Assembly: GCF_003443655.1 (NCBI RefSeq)
Contig: NZ_CP031941.1
Coordinates: 6,461,001 to 6,525,000, forward strand
Length of the DNA stretch: 64,000 nucleotides
DNA from: Nostoc sphaeroides
Lineage (GTDB): Bacteria; Cyanobacteriota; Cyanobacteriia; Cyanobacteriales; Nostocaceae
Direction: 5' to 3'
A program made the translations under genes and the position numbers. Every line of letters starts with the position of its first letter. Positions within the stretch are counted from its first letter, which is position 1. The notes under the pieces are model-generated. The model had not been told where the DNA came from. It did no database searches and worked only from the letters and a program-made list of their open reading frames with translations. This document shows, one piece after another, positions 37,201 through 44,653 of this stretch.

Positions 37201-38230
37201 CATCAAAACTTACGGTGAATCCCTAGCGCAAATTATGTGGATGGTGGGCGTGCGTCCAGTTCCCGATGCTTTGGGACGGGTGAACAAGTTGGAGTTGATA
37301 TCTTTAGAAGAGTTGGGACGACCCAGAATTGATGTAGTAATCAACTGTTCTGGTGTATTCCGCGACTTGTTCATCAACCAAATGAACCTGCTAGACCAAG
37401 GGGTGAAGATGGCAGCTGAGGCGGATGAACCCTTAGAAATGAACTTTGTTCGCAAACACGCTTTGCAACAAGCCGAAGACATGGGGATTAATCTGCGTCA
37501 AGCCGCGACGCGCGTTTTCTCCAACGCTTCTGGTTCCTATTCGTCAAATATCAACTTGGCGGTAGAAAACAGCACTTGGGATAGCGAAGCCGAGTTGCAG
37601 GAAATGTATCTCAACCGGAAATCATTCTCGTTCAATTCCGATAACCCCGGAATCATGGACGAATCCCGGCAGATTTTTGAAAGCACATTAAAAACTGCTG
37701 ATGCAACTTTCCAAAATTTGGATTCTTCCGAGATTAGCTTAACGGACGTTTCCCACTACTTTGATTCAGATCCTACTAAGCTGGTGGCAAGTCTGCGGGG
37801 TGATGGTAAAAAACCAGCATCTTATATTGCAGATACAACCACAGCTAACGCCCAAGTGCGGACATTATCAGAAACCGTGCGTTTGGATGCGCGTACCAAA
37901 TTGTTGAATCCAAAATGGTACGAGGGGATGCTATCTCACGGTTACGAAGGTGTGCGCGAACTCTCCAAGCGGTTGGTGAATACAACAGGTTGGAGTGCGA
38001 CAGCCGGCGCTGTGGATAACTGGATTTATGAGGATACTAACGAAACCTTCATCAAAGATGAAGAAATGCAGAAACGTTTGCTGAACCTCAATCCCCATTC
38101 TTTCCGTAAGATTGTATCAACTTTGTTGGAAGTGAATGGACGCGGTTATTGGGAGACTAGCGAAGATAATTTAGATCGTCTGCGCGAGTTGTACCAAGAG
38201 GTTGAAGACCGGATTGAAGGGATAGAGTAG
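34244..38230 (+). CDS. chlH: Magnesium chelatase subunit H
   Basis: 1328 residues, full length. ChlH binds protoporphyrin IX and with ChlI and ChlD inserts magnesium, the first committed step of chlorophyll synthesis. Family segments include VVYVVLESQYQSALSQAV, the HFGTHGSLEFMPGKQMGMSG loop, RVVFINCSG-like IDVVINCSGVFRDLFINQMN and WSATAGAVDNWIYEDTNETF. It is a housekeeping gene with no sign of transfer and flanks the accessory island that starts after it. Confidence 0.98.
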   Translation: MFTHVKSTIRHIAPDNLRGRSLIKVVYVVLESQYQSALSQAVRTINANNPNLAIEISGYLIEELRDPENYEEFKREIESANIFIASLIFIEDLAQKVVAAVEPHRDRLDVSVVFPSMPEVMRLSKMGSFSLAQLGQSKSAIAQFMRKRKEKSGAGFQDGMLKLLRTLPQVLKFLPMDKAQDARNFMLSFQYWLGGSPENLENFLLMLADKYVFKGLDKQNFAPSTYEQPVVYPDLGIWHPLAPGMFEDVREYLNWYTARKDISSDLKDPLAPCVGLVLQRTHLVTGDDAHYVAMVQELEALGARVLPVFAGGLDFSKPVDAYFYEPTTNTQLVDAVISLTGFALVGGPARQDHPKAIESLKRLNRPYMVALPLVFQTTEEWMDSDLGLHPIQVALQIAIPELDGAIEPIILSGRDGATGKAIALRDRVEAVAERALKWANLRRKPKLEKKVAITVFSFPPDKGNVGTAAYLDVFGSIYEVMKAMKNNGYDLPELPESAEALMQEVIHDAQAQYNSPELNVAYKMSVPEYEALTPYSHRLEENWGPPPGHLNSDGQNLLIYGKQFGNVFIGVQPTFGYEGDPMRLLFSRSASPHHGFAAYYTYLEQVWKADAVLHFGTHGSLEFMPGKQMGMSGDCYPDNLIGSIPNLYYYAANNPSEATIAKRRSYAETISYLTPPAENAGLYKGLKELSELIASYQTLKDSGRGVSIVNSIMDKCRIVNLDKDINLPETDARDMSTDERDNIVGNVYRKLMEIESRLLPCGLHVIGKPPSAEEAIATLVNIASLDRQEEGIQGLPGIIANSIGRSIDDIYQNNDRGILEDVQLLQDITLATRAAVTALVQEQIDAEGRVSLVSRLNFFNMGKKEPWVESLHKAGYPKVDNAALKPLFEYLEFCLEQVCADNELGALLRGLEGEYILPGPGGDPIRNPDVLPTGKNIHALDPQSIPTTAAVQSAKIVVDRLLVRNKAENDGKWPETIACVLWGTDNIKTYGESLAQIMWMVGVRPVPDALGRVNKLELISLEELGRPRIDVVINCSGVFRDLFINQMNLLDQGVKMAAEADEPLEMNFVRKHALQQAEDMGINLRQAATRVFSNASGSYSSNINLAVENSTWDSEAELQEMYLNRKSFSFNSDNPGIMDESRQIFESTLKTADATFQNLDSSEISLTDVSHYFDSDPTKLVASLRGDGKKPASYIADTTTANAQVRTLSETVRLDARTKLLNPKWYEGMLSHGYEGVRELSKRLVNTTGWSATAGAVDNWIYEDTNETFIKDEEMQKRLLNLNPHSFRKIVSTLLEVNGRGYWETSEDNLDRLRELYQEVEDRIEGIE

Positions 38231-38293
38231 GATTACATGGGCAGGCATCAAGCCTGCCTTAACAATTAGATAAGGTTAAAGAATGAAATATAA

Positions 38294-38740
38294 ATGATTC
38301 AAACATTTCAAAATAAAGCATTAGAAAATTTATTTAGAGAAAATTTTAATAAAGGAGTTCCTGCAAACTTAGAAAAGAAAATTAGAATCAGACTTGAAGT
38401 TATAGGGAGCATCCCAAATGTGCAAGTTTATTTTTATATGGGATTTTGGCTTAGAACAATAATGAAATAACGAACCGCCAAGGACGCCAAGATCGCCAAG
38501 GAAAGAAGTTTGTACAAGGTTTTTCTGTCAGTCCTGTACCTTTTGGCAATATTGGGATGCTCCCAAGTTATAGACTCAGCGTTAATTGTAGAAGATATTA
38601 GATTACCGGGTTATGATTTACATGAATTAAAAGGAGACAGGAAAGGAACTTGGTCAATTAAGGTATCAGCAAACTGGCGTATAACTTTTAAATTTGAAGA
38701 TGGCGATGCTTATGATGTCAATCTTGAAGATTATCATTAA
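38294..38740 (+). pseudogene. higB: HigB/RelE-type toxin gene split by a MITE
   Basis: From ATG 38294 the frame reads MIQTFQNKALENLFRENFNK and RLEVI, then a 160-bp insertion. It resumes as DSALIVEDIRLPGYDLHELK, GDRKGTWSIKVSANWRITFK and ends FEDGDAYDVNLEDYH. Removing the insertion and one target copy restores a HigB-type toxin frame. These toxins cut mRNA on ribosomes. The stop in the inserted sequence inactivates it. The antitoxin gene higA downstream is intact. Confidence 0.9.
38405..38564. mobile_element. 160-bp MITE in higB with 8-bp target duplication
   Basis: Ends GGGAGCATCCC (38405-38415) and GGGATGCTCCC (38554-38564) are perfect inverted repeats; the match extends imperfectly to TGTGCAA / TTGGCAATA. 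The flanking AAGTTATA at 38397-38404 and 38565-38572 is the target duplication. It encodes no protein. Eight-base duplications suggest mobilisation by a transposase making 8-bp staggered cuts; none in this window has matching ends. Confidence 0.92.
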
Positions 38741-38819
38741 GTCCTGTGTTAATATGATCTTAATTGGCTAGATAATGCTAAATAAGGTTGACCAAATTAT
38801 TAAGTAAGAAGTATTAATT

Positions 38820-39131
38820 ATGGATAATTGGCAAGATATTACTGATAATAGATTAGTAAGACCAATACATCCTGGAGAAGTAATTGCAGATATTTTAGAT
38901 GATTTAGATATTAATACTGCAAATTTTGCAGAAATTTTAGGAGTATCTAATCAAACAATTCAAGAAATCATTAATGGTCAAAGCTCAATTACAGTAGATA
39001 TAGCAATACGTCTTGGTAAAGCTTTAGGAAATGGCCCAAGACTTTGGCTTAATCTTCAGCAAAAAGTCGATCTTTGGGATGCTTTGCAAAGCCATAAAGA
39101 AGAATATGAGCAAGTTATTACATTGGTTTAG
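38820..39131 (+). CDS. higA: HigA-type antitoxin
   Basis: 103 residues. RPIHPGEVIADILDDLDINT and AEILGVSNQTIQEIINGQSS form the XRE helix-turn-helix of HigA antitoxins. It follows the broken higB by 79 bases. With the toxin inactive it is an orphan antitoxin that could still repress or neutralise related toxins. Confidence 0.9.
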   Translation: MDNWQDITDNRLVRPIHPGEVIADILDDLDINTANFAEILGVSNQTIQEIINGQSSITVDIAIRLGKALGNGPRLWLNLQQKVDLWDALQSHKEEYEQVITLV

Positions 39132-39228
39132 AAGAAATTGTGAATAATTATTTTTTGAATAATTGAAATTTACACCAATTTTCAGGTAAATGAATTGATT
39201 CTTAAATAGCGAAAAAATAGTAATAGTA

Positions 39229-41028
39229 TTATACACTCATACTACCCAAGTCTGTCCAGTCTGTTATATCTGATTCTGCAAGAGATTTGTCTGATGTATT
39301 GGAATCTGGTAATAAAGGTGCTTCTAAAGTAAATTTTGATTTATTTAGGTTTCTGTTTAATCTTCTTTTATTGCCTAAATCTGATGTAGTTAGGCTTTGC
39401 TGATGCTGCTCACATTCATAGTCTTCATAAATATCAATCCATTCTTGCGGAAAAAGTAAAGTACGCCAGTTAATATTAGCAGATGTAGACAATCTTCTTT
39501 CGATATTTACAATATGATAAGACCGCTCATCTTGATGTCTTCCTATAATATATTTTCTCCAAATTTTTAACCTTTCATTGTGAGGGTAATGACAACAATA
39601 GTTTTGTATGTTATTTACCTGATAAAAGGCAGATAAAAGAAGTTGTGTATTGAATGTTCTTCCATTCCAACCATGATTTAATAGATATAGATATATATTA
39701 GGAATTTGATAATCTACATTTTTTAAAGCCTTTTGTGCTTCTTCTTTAGTTTCGTATGCTTCTAGATATAAAATTGATTTATCAGATGTGTTATTATTTT
39801 GGCAATCCATAATTATTACAGGTGTTGTAATAACCCCACATATAACTTTTTGATTCTTATTATTTAATTCAGTATAATACTGAACTAAATACTTTACTTC
39901 GTTTTTTCTAAGTTTTTTGACCGTACTAATATCAGATGTTATTTCAGAGTTGTCAGATTTTTTTCGACTTGAACGATTTCTGATTTGCTCTCTTATTTGA
40001 ACCGGATCAAATATTTCAGCTAATACATCATGATCAATATTATTTCCTATTTCATCCCATAAGTGTAAATATTTAGATGTATTGCTTAAAAAATCTTTAA
40101 GCGTTATTTTTGTACCAGTCCAACCTAAATTAATGAGATGACGATAAGCAAAATCCATTCTTGCTACTGTTCCCGCACATTCGACTTCTAGAAATGTTTG
40201 TCTACCACGCGAAAAATCATTATTTGTCAATAACCCTCCTCCTGATTTATTCCATGCTTGTTGTTCTACTTTTTCAGCATCTTCTCTAGTTTTAAATGGT
40301 AAAGTATATAAAATCCACATCTGTCCTTTTACTGTTTCTTCACGGGTTGACTTGACTTCACCACGATAATGTTGTTGCATTCTTTGGGTTAAATTTGATG
40401 TCATTCCCCAATAAATCGCATCTAATTTTTCTAAATATAGACAATATATAAAATCAACAGTGCTTACTCTCTTAATTAGTTGTAACTTCTTAAAATATTC
40501 ACTAAAATCAATTGGAGGTTTAACTTTTTTATTTCTAGATAAGGGATAATAAGCATCTAGGGAATTTAAGTCAATATCATCGATGATATCTTCACTAATA
40601 TTTATAGTAATATTAGTCTTCTGCTCAGGCTGAGAAGTTTCTAATATGCTAGTTTTTTGATTTAATAAAAGACGTAAACTCTTAGCTTCCTCTTTACGCT
40701 TTTCTGTATTGGTTACTACTTCAAAAGTAACGCGCATTCCTTCTGGTAAAGAAACAGGGTGAAAATTATTTGTTGCTGATATGTATTCCCACTCTATCGC
40801 TTTTGGATCTTTGCTAATACTCCATTCATACAAATTAGGTTTTAATTTTTCAGATTCAATAATACTTTCTTCTACCCCTAATCTTTCAGCCAGTTCAGCA
40901 ACCGTATAACAAGCGTTATCTTTGTGGATATAAATTTCATTACTGTCTTCACGATTAATAAAACCAAAATTAATTTTCTGATTTCTTCGGTTCTTGCCAA
41001 AAAACTTAATTACGCCTGTTTCTCTCAT
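39229..41028 (-). CDS. Cold-shock-like domain fused to GIY-YIG-like domain
   Basis: 599 residues. The N-terminus MRETGVIKFFGKNRRNQKIN then FGFINREDSNEIYIHKDN, closed by EGMRVTFEV near residue 100, is a cold-shock (nucleic-acid-binding OB) domain with an inserted helical segment. Residues 193-270 look like a GIY-YIG nuclease: YCLY (195-198), YWG (206-208), Arg216, Glu252 or Glu255 and Asn269. The first motif is CLY, not GIY. The C-terminal half has repeats of a second motif (HLINLGWTG.., LLNHGWNG..). An RNA- or DNA-targeting enzyme is plausible; the fusion is unfamiliar to me. Confidence 0.65.
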   Translation of the reverse strand: MRETGVIKFFGKNRRNQKINFGFINREDSNEIYIHKDNACYTVAELAERLGVEESIIESEKLKPNLYEWSISKDPKAIEWEYISATNNFHPVSLPEGMRVTFEVVTNTEKRKEEAKSLRLLLNQKTSILETSQPEQKTNITINISEDIIDDIDLNSLDAYYPLSRNKKVKPPIDFSEYFKKLQLIKRVSTVDFIYCLYLEKLDAIYWGMTSNLTQRMQQHYRGEVKSTREETVKGQMWILYTLPFKTREDAEKVEQQAWNKSGGGLLTNNDFSRGRQTFLEVECAGTVARMDFAYRHLINLGWTGTKITLKDFLSNTSKYLHLWDEIGNNIDHDVLAEIFDPVQIREQIRNRSSRKKSDNSEITSDISTVKKLRKNEVKYLVQYYTELNNKNQKVICGVITTPVIIMDCQNNNTSDKSILYLEAYETKEEAQKALKNVDYQIPNIYLYLLNHGWNGRTFNTQLLLSAFYQVNNIQNYCCHYPHNERLKIWRKYIIGRHQDERSYHIVNIERRLSTSANINWRTLLFPQEWIDIYEDYECEQHQQSLTTSDLGNKRRLNRNLNKSKFTLEAPLLPDSNTSDKSLAESDITDWTDLGSMSV

Positions 41029-41213
41029 AAAATATATTATTCAAAAATCATTATCTATAATTATTTATTGCCACTATTGTATTTTGCACAATCTAATAAT
41101 ATATTTGTTAACCGTATAATTACGCAAAAATATAAAAACCTGTTATTAAACTGCCTAGAATGGTTTCTTGTTTGGGAGTGTGGGGTGTAATTGTTCTTGG
41201 GGAGATTTTGGGA

Positions 41214-41420
41214 ATGTAATCGCTCACTCTTCCACAACAGCGATCGCTTAGTTTTTGAGGTTTTCTGGAAGGCGATCGCGTTCACCCTTCCACAACAGCG
41301 ATCGCATTATTTTTGAGATTTTCTGAAAGGCGATCGCTCACTCTTCCACAACAGCGATCGCTTAATTTTTGAGGTTTTCTGTAAGGCGACGCCGAATAGC
41401 CCGTCGTAGACATCCCACTA
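41214..41420. repeat. HIP1-rich repeats of about 57 bp
   Basis: About three units, each with ggcgatcgc, ttccacaacagcgatcgc and tttttgaggttttctg, with periods of 56-58 bases, ending in cgacgccgaatagcccgtcg. The same family occurs at 42835-42922, 56649-57004 and 59150-59910. No gene is seen between 41029 and 41519. Confidence 0.75.
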
Positions 41421-41519
41421 TTGGGCATCAAAGCAGATGCAGCGTTTGATTTGATGGACAAAATCTTGTCCGCTATATTTAAGGTGTACCAGTTGCTTCC
41501 TCACTCCAAGTTAATCAGC

Positions 41520-41738
41520 ATGGATATCACAGCTACTTTGAACGAAATCGCAACTCTTAGTGTTGAAGATAGAATCCGTATTGTACAGGCAATTTGGGAT
41601 AGCATCGCAGCAGAGCAAGTTTACCCTGATTTAACCGATGCACAAAAGCAAGAGCTTGATCGTCGAACTGCTGACTATAATTCAAATCCAGATAATGTGC
41701 TGACTTGGGAGGAAATCAAAGCATCAATTAAGGGGTAG
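41520..41738 (+). CDS. Addiction-module antitoxin
   Basis: 72 residues from ATG 41520. IATLSVEDRIRIVQAIWDSI and the C-terminal NPDNVLTWEEIKASIKG are typical of the putative addiction module component family, antitoxins of RelE/ParE toxins. Two bases separate it from the toxin start. A longer in-frame start upstream would run through repeat DNA and is unlikely. Confidence 0.85.
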   Translation: MDITATLNEIATLSVEDRIRIVQAIWDSIAAEQVYPDLTDAQKQELDRRTADYNSNPDNVLTWEEIKASIKG

Positions 41739-41740
41739 CA

Positions 41741-42037
41741 ATGAATTATGTCCTGGTGTTTCGCCCAGAGGTTCGAGAAGAACTCAATGAGGCGTACAGT
41801 TGGTACGAGAGTCAAAAACCCGGTCTGGGTGATGAGTTTTTAGACTGTGTAGACGAGACAGTGAATCTAATTTGCCAGATGCCAGAATCCTATGCAGTTA
41901 CCTACCGTGATGTTCGACGAGCAATAGTAAGACGATTTCCGTATGCTGTGTACTATCGAATTGTTTCGAGTCGAGTAATTGTCACAGCAATTTTTCATGG
42001 TCGCAGAGATCCAAAATCTTGGCAGATGCGAACCTAA
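41741..42037 (+). CDS. RelE/ParE-family toxin
   Basis: 98 residues. FRPEVREELNEAYSWYESQK, then GDEFLDCVDETVNLI and RRFPYAVYYRIVSSRVIVTA plus FHGRRDPKSW are the family signatures. Forms a module with the antitoxin just upstream. No damage is visible; it may be the only complete pair in this island. Confidence 0.88.
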   Translation: MNYVLVFRPEVREELNEAYSWYESQKPGLGDEFLDCVDETVNLICQMPESYAVTYRDVRRAIVRRFPYAVYYRIVSSRVIVTAIFHGRRDPKSWQMRT

Positions 42038-42187
42038 CAGTGCAATTTAGTAGACAGACGAAAGCCGCTACGCATCTACGCTTTGTTTTTGAAGTTTTCT
42101 ACAAGGTGATCGCCTAAAATGACATCATACAATCAGCGATCGCTTCTATATTAAATTTTATGGGAATATTCAAGTTGAAATTTTTCT

Positions 42188-42763
42188 ATGGATGCGTTAA
42201 CTATCAACTTTGCTCCTGTTCTTCAAATAACAGATGAGCAATTCTTCCAGTTATGTCAGATAAATGAATTAATCAGATTTGAGCGTAATGCTGATGGCAC
42301 ATTGCTACTAATGCCTCTAGTTGGAGGTTTAACCAGCAACCGCAATGCTAACTTAACTGCTCAACTTGGAGTGTGGAATCGTGATGAGTCACTAGGTATA
42401 GCTTTTGGTTCTTCGGTTGGGTTTATTTTACCAAATGGGGCAGTTCGTTCGCCTGACGCATCTTGGTTAAGACGTGACAGATGGGATTCTCTCACAAAGG
42501 AGCAAAAAGAGAGATTTCCGCCTGTATGTCCTGATTTTGTCGTGGAATTGCGTTCTGATACTGATTGTTTAACAAGGCTACAAAATAAAATGCAAGAGTA
42601 CCGAGATAACGGTGCTAGATTAGGTTGGTTAATTGATTTAGAAACTCGGCAAGTAGAAATTTATCGCTCCGGTAGAGATTTTGAAGTGCTGGAATCTCCT
42701 GCTAGTTTATCAGGAGAAGATGTGCTGCCGCAATTCATGCTTAATTTTGAAGATATCTGGTGA
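42188..42763 (+). CDS. Uma2-family nuclease-like protein, copy 1
   Basis: 191 residues. The PD-(D/E)xK-like core is visible: VRSPDASWLRRDRW and CPDFVVELRSDTDCLTRLQN KM. The Uma2 (DUF820) family is greatly expanded in cyanobacteria; its cellular role is unclear. A copy about 94 percent identical by eye lies at 59230-59805, and the 40 bases before the start and 40 after the stop are shared, so the block was duplicated recently. Confidence 0.88.
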   Translation: MDALTINFAPVLQITDEQFFQLCQINELIRFERNADGTLLLMPLVGGLTSNRNANLTAQLGVWNRDESLGIAFGSSVGFILPNGAVRSPDASWLRRDRWDSLTKEQKERFPPVCPDFVVELRSDTDCLTRLQNKMQEYRDNGARLGWLIDLETRQVEIYRSGRDFEVLESPASLSGEDVLPQFMLNFEDIW

Positions 42764-42834
42764 ATTGATTAGAATACGAAGTGCGTTAGCGTAGCTCACC
42801 GTAGGTATCGCATTATTTTTGAGATTTTCTGAAA

Positions 42835-42922
42835 GGCGATCGCACACTCTTCCACAACAGCGATCGCTTTATTTTTGGGGTTTTCTGTAAGGCGACGCCG
42901 AATAGCCCGTCGTAGACATCGC
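42835..42922. repeat. Dispersed HIP1 repeat
   Basis: One and a half units of the 57-bp family (ggcgatcgcacactcttcca .. aggcgacgccgaatagcccg), as at 41214-41420. Confidence 0.6.
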
Positions 42923-42955
42923 TCCTCATAAACTATCGAAGCATAAAATTAAAGC

Positions 42956-43174
42956 ATGACTATTCATAAAACAGATATGCTAAGAACGCTTTGGGCTACT
43001 GTTCGAGAAGGAAAAATCGAATTGCTGGAGTCAGAGGAATTACCGGAAGGGACAAGAGTGTTAGTGACGCTGCTTCCTGATGATGAAACTGAATTTTGGC
43101 TTCAAACCAGTCAAACATCACTCTCATCAGTTTGGGATAACGCTGAGGATGATGTCTATGCCCAACTACTCTAA
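42956..43174 (+). CDS. MazE-like antitoxin partner
   Basis: 72 residues. TLWATVREGKIELLESEELP and EGTRVLVTLLPDDETEFWL are like small antitoxin proteins encoded before cyanobacterial MazF genes. It overlaps the mazF start (43158) by 17 bases. The toxin gene is split by the 13.1-kb element, so this antitoxin is now alone. Confidence 0.7.
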   Translation: MTIHKTDMLRTLWATVREGKIELLESEELPEGTRVLVTLLPDDETEFWLQTSQTSLSSVWDNAEDDVYAQLL

Positions 43175-43338
43175 AAATGACATCATTTTGGTTCAGTATC
43201 CCTTTTCAGATTTGTCCAGTTCAAAAGTTAGACCTGCTGTTGTTGTAAGTGCGCCACACGTTTCTCAAGACATTTTAATCACGCCCTTGACAAGCAAAAC
43301 TGGAGCATTGCTAGAAGGTGAGTTTGTCTTGTCTGAAT
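43158..43338 (+). pseudogene. mazF: mazF toxin gene, 5' half
   Basis: From ATG 43158 the frame reads MPNYSKNDIILVQYPFSDLS, SSKVRPAVVVSAPHVSQDIL, then ..LLEGEFVLSE; in the element it ends at 43355. SSKVRPAVVV is the MazF/PemK signature. The other half is at 56437-56590. Joining 43158-43338 to 56442-56590 gives 330 bases and an open 109-residue MazF. So the gene was intact before the insertion. Confidence 0.93.
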
Positions 43339-43351
43339 CCCCAGTGATTGA

Positions 43352-43786
43352 CTAAAGCTTGCTTTCTTCTTCAATCTTGCGTAGATCCTGAAATTCCCTA
43401 ATTTTAAAAGTTCCCTGCGTCTGTAGGAAGTTTTCAATATCCTTCATAGAAGTGTAAAGGCGATTAGTTCGATGCTCGACCGTTTGTGAGACTTGAGCAA
43501 TCAACAGGGTTACGGTGTCTTTCCTGTTTATATAGTCTTGAATATGCAGATCAAGCCTATGATCTAATTCACTAATTTTCTGGGCGTTGTCAGCGTGTTC
43601 TTTTAAGTCTTCTTTTATTTGAGTAATAGAACTTGAAATATTATTCAAATTATTAACAAGCTTGACCGCTAAAGTTCCGAGGACTGAAATACTCACCAAA
43701 ATGCCAGTAAATACGCCAACAGATTCTAGAGTTACAGTGATTACTGGACTTGATGTATTAGCTATTGTAGGTTGCGTAGTATTCAT
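43352..43786 (-). CDS. Membrane-anchored coiled-coil protein of the element
   Basis: 144 residues. One membrane helix (SVGVFTGILVSISVLGTLAV, about 22-41) is followed by coiled coil (NNISSSITQIKEDLKEHADN; KISELDHRLDLHIQDYINRK). Last gene of the minus-strand virus-like operon, at the left edge of the element. Size and topology resemble holin or spanin-like phage proteins, but no family is recognised. Confidence 0.6.
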   Translation of the reverse strand: MNTTQPTIANTSSPVITVTLESVGVFTGILVSISVLGTLAVKLVNNLNNISSSITQIKEDLKEHADNAQKISELDHRLDLHIQDYINRKDTVTLLIAQVSQTVEHRTNRLYTSMKDIENFLQTQGTFKIREFQDLRKIEEESKL

Positions 43787-43798
43787 ATATAGAATTAA

Positions 43799-43823
43799 TT
43801 AACCCAGCAAGCTGCTGGGTTAA
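43799..43823 (-). terminator. Hairpin before the last operon gene
   Basis: TTAACCCAGCA, loop agc, TGCTGGGTTAA: a perfect 11-bp stem between the 125-residue and 144-residue genes. No long T run follows on the minus strand, so partial termination or mRNA processing is more likely than a full stop. Confidence 0.5.
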
Positions 43824-43831
43824 TGGACTTA

Positions 43832-44209
43832 TTAATAGAAATTAGCTTTTCTGATTCCAGAAATGCGTTCAATCTTGCCCTTGTCTACGCCAGCAAGCTT
43901 GTAGGTTTTATCCTCCAACTGATCACTGGCAACGTCACCAAAAAGACCTGCAACTTTGCCTTTAACTACTAGCAACTTAGCAGATTTCATTTTTCCATTA
44001 GAATCTTTGTATCTGATGCCAATTCGCCAAAGAATGCCAGTTCGCAACAATTCTTTGACTGGAACCGCTTCTTCGTTACCCTTTACATCTGCGACTTTTT
44101 CAAGCCCCGTTTGCGCTTTAATTCCTTCGTAGGAATCGCTAGTTTTAAGATAGTAATAATCGTTAGCAGCAGTACCAAAAATTGCCTTATGTAAAACAGG
44201 AAGTGCCAT
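43832..44209 (-). CDS. Hypothetical protein of the element, structural-like
   Basis: 125 residues, mixed alpha/beta by composition, many Lys and Gly. It begins ALPVLHKAIFGTAANDYYYL and contains GILWRIGIRYKDSNGKMKSA. Four bases separate it from the 109-residue gene. Shared size, context and phrasing with that gene (SYEGIKAQTGLEKV versus YEDIKAVVGIAKAP) suggest they are paralogs. A virion component is possible. Confidence 0.55.
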   Translation of the reverse strand: MALPVLHKAIFGTAANDYYYLKTSDSYEGIKAQTGLEKVADVKGNEEAVPVKELLRTGILWRIGIRYKDSNGKMKSAKLLVVKGKVAGLFGDVASDQLEDKTYKLAGVDKGKIERISGIRKANFY

Positions 44210-44213
44210 AATT

Positions 44214-44543
44214 TTAACCTAACCTCATGCGACGAGCGATATTAGTTGTTTTTACATCTTGTCCGCCTACTTTCTTTGGTAGCAATCCGCCCATTGCTGA
44301 GGAGAGCTTGCTTGAGACACACAAAACCTCTTTGACCTTTTTGTTTTCTAATCGGCAGCGAATACGGACTAAATCGCCTTCTGCAATTGCTTTATTAATC
44401 GTGAGCTTGCCCTTATATACTGTATTGTCTGGATTGGGTGCTTTTGCGATGCCCACGACAGCTTTAATGTCTTCGTAAATATCAGGTAACACCGCAACGT
44501 ATTTGTCAGCGTCAATTGTTATAATGTGTGGAACTTTCGGCAT
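44214..44543 (-). CDS. Hypothetical protein of the element, structural-like
   Basis: 109 residues. PHIITIDADKYVAVLPDIYE then AIAEGDLVRIRCRLENKKVK, with a basic C-terminus (TTNIARRMRLG). Likely paralog of the following gene product. Function not recognised. The gap to the fibre gene (44544-44653) has no gene. Confidence 0.55.
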   Translation of the reverse strand: MPKVPHIITIDADKYVAVLPDIYEDIKAVVGIAKAPNPDNTVYKGKLTINKAIAEGDLVRIRCRLENKKVKEVLCVSSKLSSAMGGLLPKKVGGQDVKTTNIARRMRLG

Positions 44544-44653
44544 AAATTCAAGTTTGAAATGCTTGATTCAATTTAGCCTTATTTTTGAATGCTTTCCGAC
44601 GGGGGGGGTTAAGGGACTGGGAAGTTAAGCGTTTCTCGAAAAGCTCTAAAAAA

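Noticed and set aside
43334..43338. TGAAT as a 5-bp Tn7-type target duplication
   Set aside because: The element has no tnsABC genes and no terminal inverted repeats, while an IS110-type enzyme and matching guides explain the shared bases.
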